A program made the position numbers and the translations under genes. Positions 36,447-45,039 of a stretch of 64,000 nt of DNA are shown piece after piece. The notes below the pieces were generated by a model, which saw nothing but the letters and a program-made list of their open reading frames with translations, was not told the DNA's origin and did not search any database. Location: contig CAWHNO010000015.1 in assembly GCA_963830725.1 (NCBI GenBank), positions 124,001 to 188,000 of the forward strand, in the 5' to 3' direction. Source of the stretch: DASSUW01 sp963830725 (GTDB lineage Bacteria; Actinomycetota; Thermoleophilia; Solirubrobacterales; Solirubrobacteraceae). Every line of letters begins with the position of its first letter. Position 1 is the stretch's first letter.

Positions 36447-37121
36447 TTACGTGAGATGCAGCCCACCCCGCTCGTCGGCGGCCGCATTGATCTCCTGCTC
36501 CTCGGGGGCGAGCTCGGCGAGCTCGTCGCCCTGCGCGTCGCGCCGCACTCCGCCCGCCTCGTCGGACAGGTCGACCTCGAAGCGGTACCAGCTCAGCTCC
36601 CACATCACGGTGATCGAGACCACGCTGGGCCGATCGGTGCGAGGCCGGACGCAGACCGCGGGCGCCCCGAGCGAGCGCGCCACCCCGCCGACCGTGCGCG
36701 TGTGATCGGAGGCATTGAAGACCTCCAACGCGCGCTGCATCTTGAGGTCGGCGTTGGTGGGCACGGCGCGCACGTGGCGGGGGCGCCGCGGCGGCTCTGG
36801 GCGCTGCGGCTCTTCGTGGGGCTCCTCGGTCGCCGCCATCTCCTCCTGGACCTCGCGCGCCCGCTCGCGGCGGGCGCGCAGGCGGTCCAGGAACGACCGC
36901 CCACGGCCGTCGTGACGGGTGTGCCGCAGCTCCAGCTCGTCGCCGCCGGACTCGCGGATCCAGCCCTCGTGCTGGGCACGGGCCGTGCACAGGTCGCAGA
37001 CCTCGCGCCGCGAGCCGCCCGCCAGGAACGTCTCGGCGTGCTCGCCGCGCAGCAGCGTCCGCCCGCAGATGTCGCAGGCGATGTCGCTCTGATTGGTCCG
37101 GATGTCGCGGGTCCGTGCCAC
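36447..37121 (-). CDS. Hypothetical protein with N-terminal zinc-finger-like cysteines
   Basis: 224 residues. Near the start ACDICGRTLLRGEHAET and CDLCTAR give two CxxC pairs, likely a zinc ribbon. A charged linker rich in Arg/Glu/Pro (about 85-115) follows, then a C-terminal domain (LKMQRALEVFNASDHTRTVG, VMWELSWYRFEVDLSDEAGG) that looks alpha/beta. I recognise no named family. It sits 18 bp downstream of the EF-G2-like gene. Confidence 0.65.
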   Translation of the reverse strand: MARTRDIRTNQSDIACDICGRTLLRGEHAETFLAGGSRREVCDLCTARAQHEGWIRESGGDELELRHTRHDGRGRSFLDRLRARRERAREVQEEMAATEEPHEEPQRPEPPRRPRHVRAVPTNADLKMQRALEVFNASDHTRTVGGVARSLGAPAVCVRPRTDRPSVVSITVMWELSWYRFEVDLSDEAGGVRRDAQGDELAELAPEEQEINAAADERGGLHLT

Positions 37122-37138
37122 GGCGAGCAGGGTAGTAG

Positions 37139-39193
37139 CTAGGCCCGGACCTCTTCCTCCTCGTGGGCCTTGTCGACCACCTTCTGCGCCAGATGGGCCG
37201 GGACCTCCTCGTAGCGCAGGAACTCCATCGTGTACTCGCCCTGGCCGCCGGTCAGCGAGCGCAGGTCGGGCGCGTAGGTGAGGATCTCCGCCATCGGCAC
37301 CTCGGCCTTGACCTCGGTCATGCCGCCGACCGCCTCGGTCCCGAGCGGGCGTCCGCGGCGTGAGGAGAGGTCGCCCATCACGTCGCCGACCGACTCGTCC
37401 GGCACGCTCGCGGTGAGCATCATGATCGGCTCCAGCAGCACCGAGCCGGCCTGCTCGAGCGCCTGCTTCATGGCCAGCGAGCCGGCGAGCTTGAACGCCA
37501 TCTCGGACGAGTCGACCGAGTGGTAGGAGCCGTCGAACAGCTTCACGCGCACGCCCTTGACGGGATAGCCGGCCACGGTCCCGCTCGACATCGCGTCGAG
37601 CACGCCCTTCTCGACCGCCGGGATGAAGCCGGTCGGGATCACGCCGCCCTTGATCGCGTTGACGAACTCGAAGTCGCCGCCCGCGAGCGGCTCGATCTCG
37701 ATGTGGCAGTCGCCGAACTGGCCGCGGCCGCCGGTCTGCTTCTTGTGCCGGCCGTGCGCCCTGGCGCCCTGGCGGATCGTCTCCTGGTACGGCACGCGCG
37801 GCGGCTTGAGGTTGACCTCGGCGCCGAAGCGGGCGCGCATGCGCTCCACGATCACCTCGACGTGGATCTGCGAGAGGCCGGCCACGATCTGCTCGCCGGT
37901 CTGCATGTCGCGGTGCAGGTCGATCGTCGGGTCCTCCTCCTGGAGGCGCCGCAGGGCCGTGAAGACCTTGTCCTCGTCGCCCTTGGAGGCGGGCTCCATC
38001 GCGAACGCCATCACCGGCGCCGGGAGCTTGATCGACGGCATCTGCACGGGTTCGTCGCGCGCGGCGAGCCAGTCGCCCGCGTGGGTCTCCTTCAGCTTCG
38101 CCACCGCGCCGATGTCACCCGGCCCGAACGCCTCGGTCTGCTTGAAGTCCTTGCCCTGCGGGACCAGCAGCTGGCCGATGCGCTCCTTGTGATGGGTGCG
38201 CGTGTTGAGCACGTGCGTGTCGTGGGTGACGGTGCCCTGGTACACGCGGAAGAGGTTGATGCGGCCCGCGTACGGGTCGGCGCGCGTCTTGAACACGTAG
38301 GCGAACATCTCGCCGGCGGGGTCGGGCTCGAGCGTCATGTTCTCGGTCTTCAGGGCGCCGTGCTGGACCGGGGAGGGAAGGTCGTCGACGATCGCGTCGA
38401 GCAGGCGGTTGGAGCCGAGCCGGCTGGTGGCCACGCCGCAGGTGACCGGGAAGATGTGCCCGTGGTCGGTGCCGTCCTCGAGCGCGGTGACGATCTCCTC
38501 GTGCGAGATCTCCTCGCCCTCCAGGTAGCGCTCCAACAGCGCCTCGGAGTTCTCGGCCACCTCGTCCATCAGCTTCTCGCGGTACTCCTGCGCGAGGTCG
38601 GCCAGGTCGTCCGGGATCGGGATCTCGGTGCACGAGCCGTCGGCGTACTCGTACGCCTTCATGTCGACGAGGTCGATCAGGCCGCGCGTGTCGTGCTCTG
38701 ACCCGATCGGGATCTCGGTCGCCACCACGTGCGGCCCGAAGGCCTCCTTGAGCGCGTCGAGGACGCGGAAGAAGTCGGCCCGCTCGCGGTCGAGCATGTT
38801 CACGTAGACCAGGCGCGCGACGCCGAGCTCCTGCGCGCGCTGCCACAGCCGCTGGGTCCCGACCTCGACGCCGAGCACGCCGTTGACGACGAACACGGCG
38901 GACTCGCAGACCCGGAGGGCGCCGAGCGCGTCGGCGATGAAGGACGGCTCGCCGGGTGTGTCCACGAGGTTGACCTTCACGTCCCGCCACTCGAACGACG
39001 CGAGCGAGGCGGAGATCGACATCCCGCGCGCCTTCTCGTCCTCGTCGGCGTCCGACACCGTCGTTCCGTCGGCCACCGAGCCGAGCCGGGTGGTCGCGCC
39101 GGCCTCGTGCAAGAGGGCCTCGTGCAGCGACGTCTTCCCGCTCCCCCGGTGGCCCACTAGCGCCACGTTGCGAATCCTGTCTGCGGCCTGCAT
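37139..39193 (-). CDS. EF-G-like GTPase (EF-G2 type)
   Basis: 684 residues from ATG 39193 (a TTG two codons upstream is possible). Five-domain EF-G architecture, but the GTPase motifs vary: G1 GHRGSGKTSL, G3 DTPGEPSF instead of DTPGHVDF, and G4 VNMLDRERADFF instead of NKMD. These changes are typical of the EF-G2 group in actinobacteria (a second EF-G of unclear role, with ribosome-dependent GTPase activity lost or altered in studied cases). Domain IV is complete (RVPYQETIRQGARAHGRHKK, GGVIPTGFIPAVEKGV). Downstream of the sigma-factor gene on the same strand. Confidence 0.88.
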   Translation of the reverse strand: MQAADRIRNVALVGHRGSGKTSLHEALLHEAGATTRLGSVADGTTVSDADEDEKARGMSISASLASFEWRDVKVNLVDTPGEPSFIADALGALRVCESAVFVVNGVLGVEVGTQRLWQRAQELGVARLVYVNMLDRERADFFRVLDALKEAFGPHVVATEIPIGSEHDTRGLIDLVDMKAYEYADGSCTEIPIPDDLADLAQEYREKLMDEVAENSEALLERYLEGEEISHEEIVTALEDGTDHGHIFPVTCGVATSRLGSNRLLDAIVDDLPSPVQHGALKTENMTLEPDPAGEMFAYVFKTRADPYAGRINLFRVYQGTVTHDTHVLNTRTHHKERIGQLLVPQGKDFKQTEAFGPGDIGAVAKLKETHAGDWLAARDEPVQMPSIKLPAPVMAFAMEPASKGDEDKVFTALRRLQEEDPTIDLHRDMQTGEQIVAGLSQIHVEVIVERMRARFGAEVNLKPPRVPYQETIRQGARAHGRHKKQTGGRGQFGDCHIEIEPLAGGDFEFVNAIKGGVIPTGFIPAVEKGVLDAMSSGTVAGYPVKGVRVKLFDGSYHSVDSSEMAFKLAGSLAMKQALEQAGSVLLEPIMMLTASVPDESVGDVMGDLSSRRGRPLGTEAVGGMTEVKAEVPMAEILTYAPDLRSLTGGQGEYTMEFLRYEEVPAHLAQKVVDKAHEEEEVRA

Positions 39194-39245
39194 GACCAAG
39201 CTCCTTCCCTCGCGTCGCGAAGGGCGGAGCCTAGCGTGTACTTGC

Positions 39246-40031
39246 TCAGTCTCTGAGGTTGTCGCCCTGGAGGCGGGACTTGAGGCGCAGGACGGCCTTG
39301 GTGTGCAGCTGGGAGATGCGCGACTCGGTGACGCCGAGGACCTCGCCGATCTCTCGCAGCGTCAGGTTCTCGTAGTAGTAGAGGGCGATCACGAGCTTCT
39401 CGCGCTCGGGCAGGGCGGAGATGGCGTCGGCGAGGCGGTCCTTGAGCTCGGAGGCGTCGAGCAGCTGCTGCGGGTCTGGCGCGTCGGGGTCCTGCAGCGT
39501 GTCCAGCAGCGAGATCTGGTCGCCGGAGGCGTCGGAGACCGCCCACAGCTCGTCGAGCGCGACGACCGTGCTGTTGGAGATCTTGACCAGCGCCTCCTGG
39601 AAGTCGTCCGTCGACATCCCCAGCTCGCGCGCCATCTCCTCGTCGGTCGGCGTGCGGTGCATCCGGTGCTCGAGCTTCGCGTGGACGCGCTCGATCTCGC
39701 GCGCACGCGCCCGGACGGACCGCGGCACCCAGTCGAGCGCGCGCAGCTCGTCGATGATCGCGCCCTTGACGCGCGTGATCGCGTAGGTCTCGAACTTGAT
39801 CTCGCGCTCGATCTCGAAGCGCTCGATCGCGTTGATGAGGCCGATCAGGCCATACGAGATGAGGTCGGCCTCCTCGACATGCGCGGGCAGGCCGGACGAC
39901 ATGCGGCCGGCCACGTACTTGACCAGCGGCGAGTACGCGACGACGAGCTTCTCTCGCGCGGGCTCAGAGTCCTCCTCCTTGTATCGCCGCCAGAGGTCTT
40001 TGAGCTCGAGTGCTTTGACGTTGGTGTCCAG
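39246..40031 (-). CDS. RNA polymerase sigma factor, WhiG/FliA (sigma-28) type, CTG start
   Basis: 261 residues. Region 2: YSPLVKYVAGRMSSGLPAHV, ADLISYGLIGLINAIERFEI, FETYAITRVKGAIIDELRAL, DWVPRSVRAR. Region 3 is EIERVHAKLEHRMHRTPTDE, region 4 LPEREKLVIALYYYENLTLR and ESRISQLHTKAVLRLKSRLQ. Conserved coding continues upstream of the first ATG and the GTG (LDTNVKALELKDLWRRYKEE) to an in-frame TAA, the xer stop, with only CTG at 40031 as a start; AGGGAG lies 8 bp before it. The group controls sporulation or motility genes elsewhere; the role here is unknown. It probably sits in an operon with xer. Confidence 0.88.
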   Translation of the reverse strand: MDTNVKALELKDLWRRYKEEDSEPAREKLVVAYSPLVKYVAGRMSSGLPAHVEEADLISYGLIGLINAIERFEIEREIKFETYAITRVKGAIIDELRALDWVPRSVRARAREIERVHAKLEHRMHRTPTDEEMARELGMSTDDFQEALVKISNSTVVALDELWAVSDASGDQISLLDTLQDPDAPDPQQLLDASELKDRLADAISALPEREKLVIALYYYENLTLREIGEVLGVTESRISQLHTKAVLRLKSRLQGDNLRD

Positions 40032-40043
40032 AGCCTGCTCCCT

Positions 40044-40976
40044 TTAGGCCCGCGGATGGCTGCGTAGATACGCGGCACGCAAGCGAGCGGACTCTACCCG
40101 AGTGTAGACCTGGGTCGTCGATATGGAGCTGTGGCCGAGCAGCTCCTGGATGGCTCTGAGGTCCGCTCCGCCTTCGAGCAGATGGGTGGCGAACGAGTGC
40201 CTGAGGGCGTGCGGATGGACGGCTCCCTGAGTCGCCGCGTGGCGGGCCCAGACCCTGAGGCGGCGACGCACGTCGGACGTGGAGAGGCGCCGTCCGGACT
40301 TGGACAGGAACAGCGCGGGGTCGCCGCTCTTGCCCCCCAGCGCCGCCCGCGCGCGCTCGAGGTAGTCGCCGACCGCGGCCAGCGCCTGCTCGCCCACGGG
40401 CACGAACCGGGTCTTGCCGCCCTTGCCCTCGACGCGCACCTGCTCGGCGTCGAAGTCGATCGAGCCGTGGTCGAGGTTGACCAGCTCCTCCGCTCTGAGC
40501 CCGCAGGCGTACGCGAGCTCGAACAGCGCCCGGTCGCGCAGCTCGAGCGGCGTGGTGGCGGGGATGCGATCGAGCAGCTCGGCCACGTCGGCGGGCTTCA
40601 TGGTGCGCGGCAGCGCCTGCGGCAGCTTGGGCGACGGGACCAGGTCGGCCGGGTTGGAGGCCATGGCGCCGTGTTCGACCATCGAGCGGAAGAACGCGCG
40701 GGCCGAGGCGAGCTTGCGGGCCAGCGTGCGCGGGGCGGCCCCGCGGTCCGACTGGCGGGCGGCGTACCCGCGCAGCACGCGGTAGGTCACGGCGGCCGGC
40801 TCGATCCCCTGGGCCGCGGCCCAGGTGGCGAGCTCGCCGATGTCGGCGCCGTACGCCCGCCGCGTGCGCTCGGCGGCACCGCGGCGCTGGAGGTCGCGAT
40901 CGAAGCGCCGCATGGCCTCGGCCCACGACTCGCTAGCGTGGCCGGGCGTGGCCGTGTTCTTCATCGACACCTCCAC
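40044..40976 (-). CDS. Tyrosine site-specific recombinase (XerC/XerD)
   Basis: Up to 310 residues; ATG 40964 (MKNTATPGHA) or GTG 40976 are both possible. It has an N-terminal SAM-like core-binding domain, then the catalytic set Arg in ACGLRAEELVNL, Lys in EGKGGKTRFVPVG, HxxR in HPHALRHSFATHLLEGG, His in LLGHSSISTTQVY and the nucleophile Tyr in VYTRVES. Xer proteins resolve chromosome dimers at dif. Position next to a WhiG-type sigma gene is a known conserved order in actinobacteria, so it is housekeeping, not a mobile-element integrase. Confidence 0.92.
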   Translation of the reverse strand: MEVSMKNTATPGHASESWAEAMRRFDRDLQRRGAAERTRRAYGADIGELATWAAAQGIEPAAVTYRVLRGYAARQSDRGAAPRTLARKLASARAFFRSMVEHGAMASNPADLVPSPKLPQALPRTMKPADVAELLDRIPATTPLELRDRALFELAYACGLRAEELVNLDHGSIDFDAEQVRVEGKGGKTRFVPVGEQALAAVGDYLERARAALGGKSGDPALFLSKSGRRLSTSDVRRRLRVWARHAATQGAVHPHALRHSFATHLLEGGADLRAIQELLGHSSISTTQVYTRVESARLRAAYLRSHPRA

Positions 40977-41229
40977 GGGTCAGGTGGCGACCCAGCGCCA
41001 GCTCGTGGAGGCGGGCATCGCCCCGCCGGACAAGCCGCCGGAGCTGCCCTGGCTGCGGATCCAGGGGACGGGGGACGCCACCACGATGTGGTACGCGGTC
41101 ATGCGCAAGGAGGTTCGTGAGGGCGTCTTCATCGGTGCTCTCTGCTTTCGCCACCAGGACCACCACGCCTCTTTGCTGCAGCAGGGCTGGCAGGAGGTGC
41201 CGGTCCCGGAGATCGCCGCGCCGGGCTAG
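40948..41229 (+). CDS. Small conserved-looking hypothetical protein
   Basis: 93 residues from GTG 40948 (GTG 40954 also possible): MAVFFIDTSTGQVATQRQLV. Further: PPDKPPELPWLRIQGTGDAT, MWYAVMRKEVREGVFIGALC, FRHQDHHASLLQQGWQEVPV. A compact alpha/beta protein with Trp-rich C-terminal half. I recognise no family. Its 5' end overlaps the divergent xer start. Repeat copy C follows the stop after 5 bp. Confidence 0.6.
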   Translation: MAVFFIDTSTGQVATQRQLVEAGIAPPDKPPELPWLRIQGTGDATTMWYAVMRKEVREGVFIGALCFRHQDHHASLLQQGWQEVPVPEIAAPG

Positions 41230-41234
41230 GCGAA

Positions 41235-41262
41235 GAACGTCAACTGCGGCTGGGTAAGGAGG
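41235..41262 (+). repeat. Dispersed post-stop repeat, copy C
   Basis: Exact core GAACGTCAACTGCGGCTGGG followed by TAAGGAGG, 5 bp after the stop of the 93-residue gene. It faces copy D across about 145 bp. Confidence 0.85.
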
Positions 41263-41320
41263 CGAGGGAGCCGACCGATTCGGCGGTCCGTGGCGCTTGA
41301 CGTCGATATCCGACGCAAAC

Positions 41321-41344
41321 GCGCCATCCGCCGGCGGATGGCGC
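41321..41344. repeat. 24-bp perfect palindrome
   Basis: GCGCCATCCGCC (41321-41332) is followed directly by its exact reverse complement (41333-41344). It lies midway between facing repeat copies C and D, with a second hairpin CCAGCGC/GCGCTGG at 41373-41398. The convergent gap 41230-41452 has no gene. It may act as a two-way terminator. Confidence 0.6.
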
Positions 41345-41406
41345 CTTGACGGACATATACGCGGTTAACGCGCCAGCGCCGACCACCGGCAGCGCTGGCT
41401 CACCCA

Positions 41407-41435
41407 CCTCCTTACCCAGCCGCAGTTGACGTTCG
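41407..41435 (-). repeat. Dispersed post-stop repeat, copy D
   Basis: On the minus strand, 17 bp after the L,D-transpeptidase stop, the exact core GAACGTCAACTGCGGCTGGG is followed by TAAGGAGG, the mirror image of copy C. Confidence 0.85.
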
Positions 41436-41452
41436 CCGAGCCCGCCGCGCGG

Positions 41453-42493
41453 CTAAGCGATGTAGACCGGGGCGCCGACCGGCACCTGGTCGTAGAGCTC
41501 GACCACATCCGGAATCAGCATGCGGATGCAGCCGTGCGAGGCGGCGGTGCCGATCGAGCCCGTGGCGTCGGTCCCGTGGATGCCGGCGCCGTCGTAGATC
41601 CCCATCCAGCGCGCCTTGAGCGGGTTCTGCGGCGTGCCGCCCGGGACCACGGTGCCCGCCAGGTCCCCCGCCCAGTCGGAGTTCGGCACGGACCAGGCCG
41701 GATTGACCGCCTTGTTCTGGACGTTGTAGAGGCCGGCCGGCGTCTCCAGCCCGACCTGGCCGACCGCGATCCCGTACGTCTTGTGCAGCTTGAGGTTCTT
41801 GTAGAACGAGAGCTGGAAGGCGCCGCGGTTGACGACGATGACGGCGGGATACTTCTCGGCCAGCTCCTCGGTGGTCACCTTCGGCTCGACGACGCGAGTC
41901 TTGACGCGGGCGATCCGCGTCTGGCCCATGTCGAGCAGCTCGCTGCGGATCTCGCGGCGGAGCCGCGCGGCCCGGATGGCGAGGCCGTCGCGCGACTCGC
42001 TCGGCTCCACCTGGCCGCTCTCGAGGTCGAGCGCCGCGTCGCGCGGCTCGACCTCGAGCCGGCGCTCGACGCGGTCCACGATCCTCCGCACCGCGGCCTC
42101 GGAGTAGATGATCTTGGCCTCGACGCGAGCGTCGAGCTCCGTGCCGCGGACCTCGCGCCACGTCCGCGTGAAGACGTTGCCCCTGGTCGAGGCGGCCATC
42201 GCGCGGTCGACCGAGCCCTCGAGATCGACGGCCACCTGGGCCTGCTCCGGCGTCAGCGTGAAGCGGCGGCCCTTGTAGCGCACGCTCACGGGACGGCTCA
42301 GCGGGTCGAGCAGCGAGGCCTCGAGCTTGGCCCGCGCGGCCGCGGGCGTGAGGCCGCCGACATCGATTCCGTTGACCGTCACGCCGTCGGCGATCCGCGT
42401 CCGCACCTCGCGGTCGTAGGCGTACAGGGTGCCCGCCCCCACGAGGAGCACGGTGATGGTGAGCACGAGGACGGCGATCAGGCGACGCGACAT
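41453..42493 (-). CDS. L,D-transpeptidase (YkuD) with PG-binding-like domain
   Basis: 346 residues. An N-terminal anchor helix (RRLIAVLVLTITVLLVGAGT) places it outside the cell membrane. Residues about 35-200 form a peptidoglycan-binding-type domain (GLTPAAARAKLEASL, RVKTRVVEPKVTTEELAEKY) like those preceding YkuD in many actinobacteria. The catalytic YkuD domain has HGTDATGSIGTAASHGC with His306, His320 and Cys322. It makes 3-3 or protein crosslinks in peptidoglycan. It lies downstream of the galE2-like operon, but with a 61-bp gap. Confidence 0.92.
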   Translation of the reverse strand: MSRRLIAVLVLTITVLLVGAGTLYAYDREVRTRIADGVTVNGIDVGGLTPAAARAKLEASLLDPLSRPVSVRYKGRRFTLTPEQAQVAVDLEGSVDRAMAASTRGNVFTRTWREVRGTELDARVEAKIIYSEAAVRRIVDRVERRLEVEPRDAALDLESGQVEPSESRDGLAIRAARLRREIRSELLDMGQTRIARVKTRVVEPKVTTEELAEKYPAVIVVNRGAFQLSFYKNLKLHKTYGIAVGQVGLETPAGLYNVQNKAVNPAWSVPNSDWAGDLAGTVVPGGTPQNPLKARWMGIYDGAGIHGTDATGSIGTAASHGCIRMLIPDVVELYDQVPVGAPVYIA

Positions 42494-42554
42494 GGGGGTT
42501 GGAAGATGGTAGAGGGGAGCCCGGATCGAGAGAAACCCTGCAACCGCGCTGGCG

Positions 42555-43604
42555 TTACACGGTGCCCTTGCGGCGCACGCTGGGGCTCCAGCGTAGGAAC
42601 TCCTCGACCTCGTGTTCGTAGCGGTACGGCTCCCCTTCCCCGTGCCGCAGCGGCCGGGCGCGCAGCGCCTCCGCGTGCTTGAGGACCGCCTCGCGGCTCG
42701 TGTAGCCGAAGCTGTAGCCGGCCGCCTTGAGCTTGCGGTTGTCGAGCCCGCGGCCGTAGCGCAGCTGGTTGAGCACCTCCGACGAGATGCGCACGCCGAG
42801 CGGCCGCAGGGCGGTGGCGGCGAGCGAGCTGCCCCACGGCGGCAGGATCGGGGCGAGTGGCTTGCCGAGCAGCGAGGCGACCTCCGACAGCGCGAGCACG
42901 CCGTCGCCGGCCGCGTTGTGGATGCCGGGCAGGTCCCGCTCGACGGCGAAGCGCAGCACGCTCACGAGGTCGTCCTCGTGGATGAACTGATAGCGCGGGT
43001 CGAAGCCGAGGATGCTCGGCACGGCGGGCAGCGCGAACAGGCGCGTGTGCGTGGTGCGCTGGTCGGGACCCAGCGCGTTGCAGAAGCGCAGCACGGTGAC
43101 CGTGACCTCGGGGTTGCGCTGCGCGAAGCCCTCGACCGCCTTCTCGGCCTCCACGATGTCCGACTCCAGGCGCGTGCGCGGCGCGTGCGGGCGGCGCATC
43201 GTCTCGGTGAAGAAGGCCGGGTCGTCCTGCTCGCAGCCGTAGTAGTGGGCGGAGGACTTGAAGACGACCTTGCGCACCGGCGAGTCCGGACCGCCGCAGG
43301 CCGCGAGGATGTTCATCGTCCCGATCACGTTGGTCTCGTGCGCGACGCGCGGCGAGGCCTGGAGCGGGTCGACCACCAGCCGCGCGTCGACCACCGTGTC
43401 GATCTCCGCCGCGTGCACGATCCGGCGCAGCAGTGCGTGCTGGAGGCCGACCCGGACGAACTCGGTGCGCTCGAGCTCGCAGGTCGGGTCGTCGGGGCTG
43501 ACGCCGATGATGGCGTCGACCGAGGGGTCCTGCTCGATCGCCTGGGCCAGCCGCCCGCCCCAGTAGGTCGAGACGCCGGTGACGAGGACGCGCCGCGAGG
43601 TCAT
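42555..43604 (-). CDS. NAD-dependent epimerase/dehydratase (GalE2-like)
   Basis: 349 residues. Rossmann start VLVTGVSTYWGGRLAQAIEQ, catalytic motif KVVFKSSAHYYGCEQDDP (Tyr-x3-type region less canonical: YYGCE) and substrate domain with FIHEDDLVSVLRFAVER. It resembles the mycobacterial galE2 type, whose neighbour is an MGAT-like acyltransferase as here; I recall that pairing from Rv0501/Rv0502. Sugar substrate unknown. Its ATG overlaps the acyltransferase stop (ATGA). Last gene of the HAD-acyltransferase-epimerase operon. Confidence 0.82.
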   Translation of the reverse strand: MTSRRVLVTGVSTYWGGRLAQAIEQDPSVDAIIGVSPDDPTCELERTEFVRVGLQHALLRRIVHAAEIDTVVDARLVVDPLQASPRVAHETNVIGTMNILAACGGPDSPVRKVVFKSSAHYYGCEQDDPAFFTETMRRPHAPRTRLESDIVEAEKAVEGFAQRNPEVTVTVLRFCNALGPDQRTTHTRLFALPAVPSILGFDPRYQFIHEDDLVSVLRFAVERDLPGIHNAAGDGVLALSEVASLLGKPLAPILPPWGSSLAATALRPLGVRISSEVLNQLRYGRGLDNRKLKAAGYSFGYTSREAVLKHAEALRARPLRHGEGEPYRYEHEVEEFLRWSPSVRRKGTV

Positions 43605-44461
43605 CCCAGCCACACCGAGCGACGCCGGGAGACGAGGTCGATCAGCTCGTCCTGGATCCGTGAGCGGATGTCGTCGGCGACCGTCTGCACGAGCCCCTTG
43701 TCGTCCCACGGCCGCTCGCCCCACTGGTCGGTCGCGACCGGCTCGAGGAAGCGGATCCGGAACTTGGCCGGCAGGTAGGCGGCGCCGAGCAGCCCGAAGT
43801 GCGGGAACAGCGGCGTGACCGGGAAGTAGATCAGCCGCGTGAGGCGCTGGAGCGGCGCGATCTGGGCGAACGTCGGCATCGCCTCCTCGGCGCCCATGAC
43901 GGCGATCGGGACGATCGGGGCGCGAGCCCGCATCGCCGCCTCCACGAAGCCGCCGCGGCCGAAGCGCCGCAGCCGGTAGCGGTCCTTGTAGAGCTTCTCG
44001 GTGCCCTTGCGGCCCTCCGGGAAGACGAGCACGAGCTGCTGCTCGTCGTGCAGCAGGCGGTGCACGTTGGCCGGGTGGGCGGGCACGCCGCCGATCTTGT
44101 TCACCAGCATGGCCAGGCCGGGATAGCCCTTGAAGAAATGCTCGACGGTCATGTGCAGGGATCGCGGCCGGGGGTGCTCCTCCTTGATCGCCTTGCCGAT
44201 CATCGCCGCGTCGGGCGGCAGCGCGCCGGCATGGTTGGAGACCAGCAAGGCGCCGCCGGTGGCCGGGACGTGCTCGATCCCCTCGACGTCGCAGCGGAAC
44301 CAGTAGTGGTAGAGGAACTCGTACAGCGTGGCGTCGACCAGCCCCTCGACGCGTTCCGAGCGGCCCCAGTCGGTGACCCGGCGGTCGGGCTCGATCGCGG
44401 GCAGCAGCGCCCGCAGGTCGTCGGTCGCCGGCGCGGCGGGGAGGGCCGGCTGCTCGCTCAT
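43601..44461 (-). CDS. Lysophospholipid acyltransferase-family protein (MGAT-like)
   Basis: 286 residues. The acyltransferase box is ALLVSNHAGALPPDAAM, with six residues between His and Asp as in the LPLAT_MGAT-like branch (PlsC has four). The glycerol-phosphate site is LVFPEGRKGTEKLYKDRYRL, followed by AAMRARAPIVPIAVMGAEEA. It probably transfers an acyl chain in membrane lipid or glycolipid synthesis. It overlaps the upstream HAD stop and the epimerase start by 4 bp each, so the three should be made in fixed ratio. Confidence 0.85.
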   Translation of the reverse strand: MSEQPALPAAPATDDLRALLPAIEPDRRVTDWGRSERVEGLVDATLYEFLYHYWFRCDVEGIEHVPATGGALLVSNHAGALPPDAAMIGKAIKEEHPRPRSLHMTVEHFFKGYPGLAMLVNKIGGVPAHPANVHRLLHDEQQLVLVFPEGRKGTEKLYKDRYRLRRFGRGGFVEAAMRARAPIVPIAVMGAEEAMPTFAQIAPLQRLTRLIYFPVTPLFPHFGLLGAAYLPAKFRIRFLEPVATDQWGERPWDDKGLVQTVADDIRSRIQDELIDLVSRRRSVWLG

Positions 44462-45018
44462 GCCGCCCTGGCGAGCACGGGCTCGAGCCGGCGCGCCAGC
44501 GTCGGCCAGTCGGGTGCGCACACGATGTCCTCCTCCTCGCACAGCTCGCGGTTCCAGGGATGCTCGATCGTGGCGGTCGTGATACCCGCCTCGACCGCCT
44601 TCAGGAGCGTCACCGGCGAGTCGTCGATCAGGAGGTCGATGCCGATCTCGCGGCAGCGCGCGACCTTGTCGAACGAGCAGTAGAGCTCGTCATACGAGAG
44701 GCCGATCCGCGCGAGCCAGCGCTCGGTGGCGTCGTGAGCCTCGGCCGTGCGGTGGGAGGTCACGTGGATGAAGTGACCGGCCTCGTGCCAGGACGTGATC
44801 GCGTCGACCGCGCCCGGGTAGGGCTCGGCAGCCAGCACGTTGGCCTCGGTATGGGTCTCCGCGACGCAGACGCTCGCCTGCTCGGGGCGCAGCCGGGCGA
44901 TCCTCCAGGTGAGCTGGTCCTCGTAGCGCAGGTCGACGCCGAAGCGGCGCTTGGCGACCGCCGCGAACTGGTCCCAGTAGTCGTGCAGGGTGGAGTCGAT
45001 GTCGACCGCGATGCGCAC
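44458..45018 (-). CDS. HAD-superfamily 5'-nucleotidase-like phosphatase
   Basis: 186 residues. HAD motif I is AVDIDSTLHDYWDQF (nucleophile Asp in DIDST); motif II lies in FIHVTSHRTAEAHDAT and motif III/IV in IGIDLLIDDSPVTLLKAVEA. This set resembles the NT5C-type deoxyribonucleotidases and related HAD proteins, with cap region between I and II (WRIARLRPEQASVCVAETHT). Substrate is not provable. First gene of the operon with the acyltransferase and epimerase; divergent from the alpha/beta hydrolase with a 21-bp gap. Confidence 0.8.
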   Translation of the reverse strand: MRIAVDIDSTLHDYWDQFAAVAKRRFGVDLRYEDQLTWRIARLRPEQASVCVAETHTEANVLAAEPYPGAVDAITSWHEAGHFIHVTSHRTAEAHDATERWLARIGLSYDELYCSFDKVARCREIGIDLLIDDSPVTLLKAVEAGITTATIEHPWNRELCEEEDIVCAPDWPTLARRLEPVLARAA

Positions 45019-45039
45019 GGCCCTCTACCCTAGAGCGCC

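Noticed and set aside
40044..40976. Xer gene as an integrase of a mobile element
   Set aside because: It neighbours a sigma factor in a conserved housekeeping order, and no attachment site, tRNA or phage gene is near.
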